8,582 bases of DNA from Bacteroidia bacterium (GTDB taxonomy: Bacteria > Bacteroidota > Bacteroidia > Bacteroidales > UBA12481), in assembly GCA_026391235.1 (NCBI GenBank), contig JAPLDV010000116.1, forward strand, positions 1 through 8,582, read 5' to 3'. Of the stretch, positions 7,154 to 8,582 are shown one piece after another. Below the pieces are notes generated by a model. That model was not told the DNA's origin. It saw nothing but the letters and a program-made list of their open reading frames with translations, and made no database searches. A program made the position numbers and the translations under genes. How positions within the stretch are numbered: the stretch's first letter is position 1; each line of letters begins with the position of its first letter.

Positions 7154-7966
7154 ATGAAAACACTAAAAGATAAGACTGTCTGGATAACTGGTGCGTCATC
7201 CGGAATAGGCGAAGCGCTGGCTATTGTTTGTGCACGCGAAGGTGCCAATCTCGTATTAACGGCCCGCCGTGAAGAGGAGCTTAGACGGGTAGCGGCACAA
7301 ACGGGATTGCCTGACGAAGCCATCCTGATTTTACCGGCTGACCTCTACCGGTATGATCAGGTGCATCTCCTGACCGATCAGGTGATGGCCCGGTTCGGAA
7401 GCATTGATGTGCTTTTCAATAATGCCGGCATCAGTAGCCGGGCATTAGCCATTGAATCCCCCATTGAGATCGACCGGAAAGTTATGGACATTGACTATTT
7501 CAGTGTAATCGCCCTTACCAAGTCTGTTTTGCCGCATATGATAAAACAAAACAGCGGGCATATTGTAATTACCTCAAGCGTAGTGGGTAAGATAGGCACG
7601 CCGCTGCGCTCGGCTTATGCCGCAGCCAAGCATGCCCTGCACGGTTTTTTCGATTCCATACGTCAGGAGGTTGCTGATAACGGTATCAACATCACCCTGG
7701 TTTGCCCGGGATATATCCGCACCCAGATATCTGTTAATGCCATCACTCCGACCGGTGATAAATTCAATAAAATGAGTAAAAACCAGAAGAAAGGAATTGA
7801 TCCCCTGGTCATGGCTTCCAAAATGGTCAAGGCGATTTACTCAAATAAGCGGGAGCTGATTTTGGGGGGGAAAGAAGTACTGGGAATTTATCTCGACCGT
7901 TTTTCGCCGGGTTTGCTTAACTGGTACCTCCACATGCAACATAAAAAGAATGCCTTTGCGGATTAA
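7154..7966 (+). CDS. Short-chain dehydrogenase/reductase (SDR), classical type
   Basis: The 270-residue product is an NAD(P)-dependent oxidoreductase with a Rossmann fold. Visible motifs are the cofactor-binding TGASSGIG (12-19), an Arg pair after beta-2 (TARRE, 36-40) that suggests NADP(H), NNAG (89-92), catalytic Ser142 (ITSSVVG), and Tyr155/Lys159 (YAAAK). PGYIRT follows at 185-190. The catalytic Asn of the classical tetrad would be expected at 114 (usually N-Y-F-G in this subgroup); here the residue is Asp (MDIDYFS). The C-terminal ~40 residues are basic and end in a WYLHM-type helix, which resembles the membrane-associated DHRS7/DltE-like subgroup. The substrate is unknown. The start is supported by AAGGGA seven bases upstream. 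The gene is divergent from the VOC gene and convergent with the oxidoreductase gamma subunit, with a palindromic repeat between them. Confidence 0.92.
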   Translation: MKTLKDKTVWITGASSGIGEALAIVCAREGANLVLTARREEELRRVAAQTGLPDEAILILPADLYRYDQVHLLTDQVMARFGSIDVLFNNAGISSRALAIESPIEIDRKVMDIDYFSVIALTKSVLPHMIKQNSGHIVITSSVVGKIGTPLRSAYAAAKHALHGFFDSIRQEVADNGINITLVCPGYIRTQISVNAITPTGDKFNKMSKNQKKGIDPLVMASKMVKAIYSNKRELILGGKEVLGIYLDRFSPGLLNWYLHMQHKKNAFAD

Positions 7967-8021
7967 TGTTCTGAGAAGCTGCCTCCAGGTGATACACTTG
8001 CATAAAGCTGCGGTTTGCGAG

Positions 8022-8102
8022 GGGATCCCGGCCTTCGCCGGGATGACAAGTATTTCAGATTTCCCCTCATAGCGTTGTCCTCCCGGCGAAGGCCGGGATC
8101 CC
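8022..8102. repeat. Palindromic intergenic repeat, copy 2 (28-bp arms, one mismatch)
   Basis: Bases 8022-8049 and 8075-8102 are reverse complements over 28 bp with one mismatch (C8080 against A8044's partner), separated by 25 bases. Each arm is a mini-hairpin: CCCGGC, loop CTTC, GCCGGG at 8027-8042, and the mirror with loop GAAG at 8082-8097. The flank shares TGACGCTG with copy 1 (after both right arms), and AGCGyTGTC begins both right arms. The element sits in the 152-base gap between convergent genes and could act as a two-way transcription terminator, though no clear T-tract follows. Confidence 0.88.
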
Positions 8103-8118
8103 ATGACGCTGTACTGAG

Positions 8119-8582
8119 TTACCCCCTCACCTTCTCCACAATCTCCTGCCCTACGGCGATCGCCTTCTTGTTGAGTTCAACCAGGTGGCTGTACCTGGCT
8201 GGAATAGATTTCTCCAATCCTTTATAAACATTTTCGAGTTTTACGATCGGCTTGATCTTAAGGTACCCACCTAAAACAATCATGTTAAATGCCTTGGTAG
8301 ATTCCATCTTTGCGGAGGCATCGGCAGCATCCACGCGGTATACCTGGATATCGGTGCGCTCCGGATACCTGGTCAGGCCATTGCTGTCGAAGAGCAGAAC
8401 ACCACCGGGCTTCACTGAATTTTCAAACTTGTCAAGTGATTGCTGATTAAGCAGGATAGCCGTATCATAAACATGCAGGATGGGTGAACTGATCCTGTCA
8501 TCGCTCAGAATCACGGTTACATTTGCAGTACCCCCTCTCATTTCGGGACCATACGATGGAAACCAGCTGACTTCCTGGTTTT
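8119..8582 (-). CDS. 2-oxoacid:acceptor oxidoreductase gamma subunit (KorC/PorG/VorG type), C-terminal 154 residues
   Basis: The minus strand is open from the right edge to TAA at 8121-8119. The visible part starts inside the protein (NQEVSWFPSYGPEMRGGTAN...). The signature YGPEMRGGTAN is diagnostic of the gamma domain of 2-oxoacid:ferredoxin oxidoreductases, which convert 2-oxoglutarate, pyruvate or branched-chain 2-oxoacids plus CoA to acyl-CoA with reduction of ferredoxin. A conserved GGVLLFDSNGL and a C-terminal EKVRG end complete the domain. The family is about 180 residues long, so some 25-30 residues are missing beyond the edge. The ATG at 8541 lies inside the signature and is not the start. 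Substrate choice depends on the alpha and beta subunits, which should lie upstream, outside the window; KorC is my best guess. Confidence 0.9.
   Translation of the reverse strand, partial: NQEVSWFPSYGPEMRGGTANVTVILSDDRISSPILHVYDTAILLNQQSLDKFENSVKPGGVLLFDSNGLTRYPERTDIQVYRVDAADASAKMESTKAFNMIVLGGYLKIKPIVKLENVYKGLEKSIPARYSHLVELNKKAIAVGQEIVEKVRG

Noticed and set aside
7841..8104. Minus-strand frame through the second palindrome encoding VIPAKAGIP
   Set aside because: This peptide is a common translation product of this kind of palindromic repeat; the frame overlaps the SDR gene antisense and has no homology of its own.
8539..8541. ATG at 8541 as the start of the oxidoreductase gamma subunit
   Set aside because: It is the Met inside the conserved YGPEMRGGTAN; the frame remains open to the window edge.

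Overview
The window looks like a chromosomal segment of a Bacteroidota (Bacteroidales-like) bacterium. Three things support this. The order yicC, gmk, nadD is the one usual in that phylum. The large secreted alpha-2-macroglobulin-like protein has the helical N-terminal region seen in Bacteroidota homologues. Several starts are preceded by TAnnTTTG, the -7 element of Bacteroidota promoters. I see no rRNA, tRNA, CRISPR array, insertion sequence or phage gene.

Layout from left to right. (1) Bases 1-3620, minus strand: the first 1206 codons of an alpha-2-macroglobulin family protein whose C-terminal half lies beyond the left edge. (2) A 110-base divergent promoter region. (3) yicC (3731-4606, plus), a YicC/YloC-family endoribonuclease. 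(4) A 176-base gap filled by a large palindromic repeat. (5) A single plus-strand frame (4783-5895) that begins as guanylate kinase and continues, without a stop, as NadD lacking its first ~30-35 residues. (6) A short convergent gap with a heptanucleotide repeat. (7) A two-domain VOC/glyoxalase-like protein on the minus strand (5971-7044). (8) A 109-base divergent gap. (9) A short-chain dehydrogenase (7154-7966, plus). (10) A second palindromic repeat of the same family as in item 4. (11) The C-terminal part of a 2-oxoacid:acceptor oxidoreductase gamma subunit on the minus strand, running off the right edge.

The genes are mostly housekeeping: RNA processing, GMP phosphorylation, NAD synthesis and ferredoxin-linked 2-oxoacid metabolism, plus one envelope protein and two enzymes of unknown substrate. 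They do not form one pathway. The unusual content is structural. First, Gmk and NadD are fused in frame with loss of NadD's nucleotide-binding GxFxPxHxGH region. Second, a 91-base palindromic element lies in frame inside the NadD part and adds about 28 residues. Third, an intergenic palindrome family occurs at two sites, and its small hairpins show a compensatory base-pair change between copies. Whether the fusion is real or an assembly deletion cannot be settled from this sequence alone.
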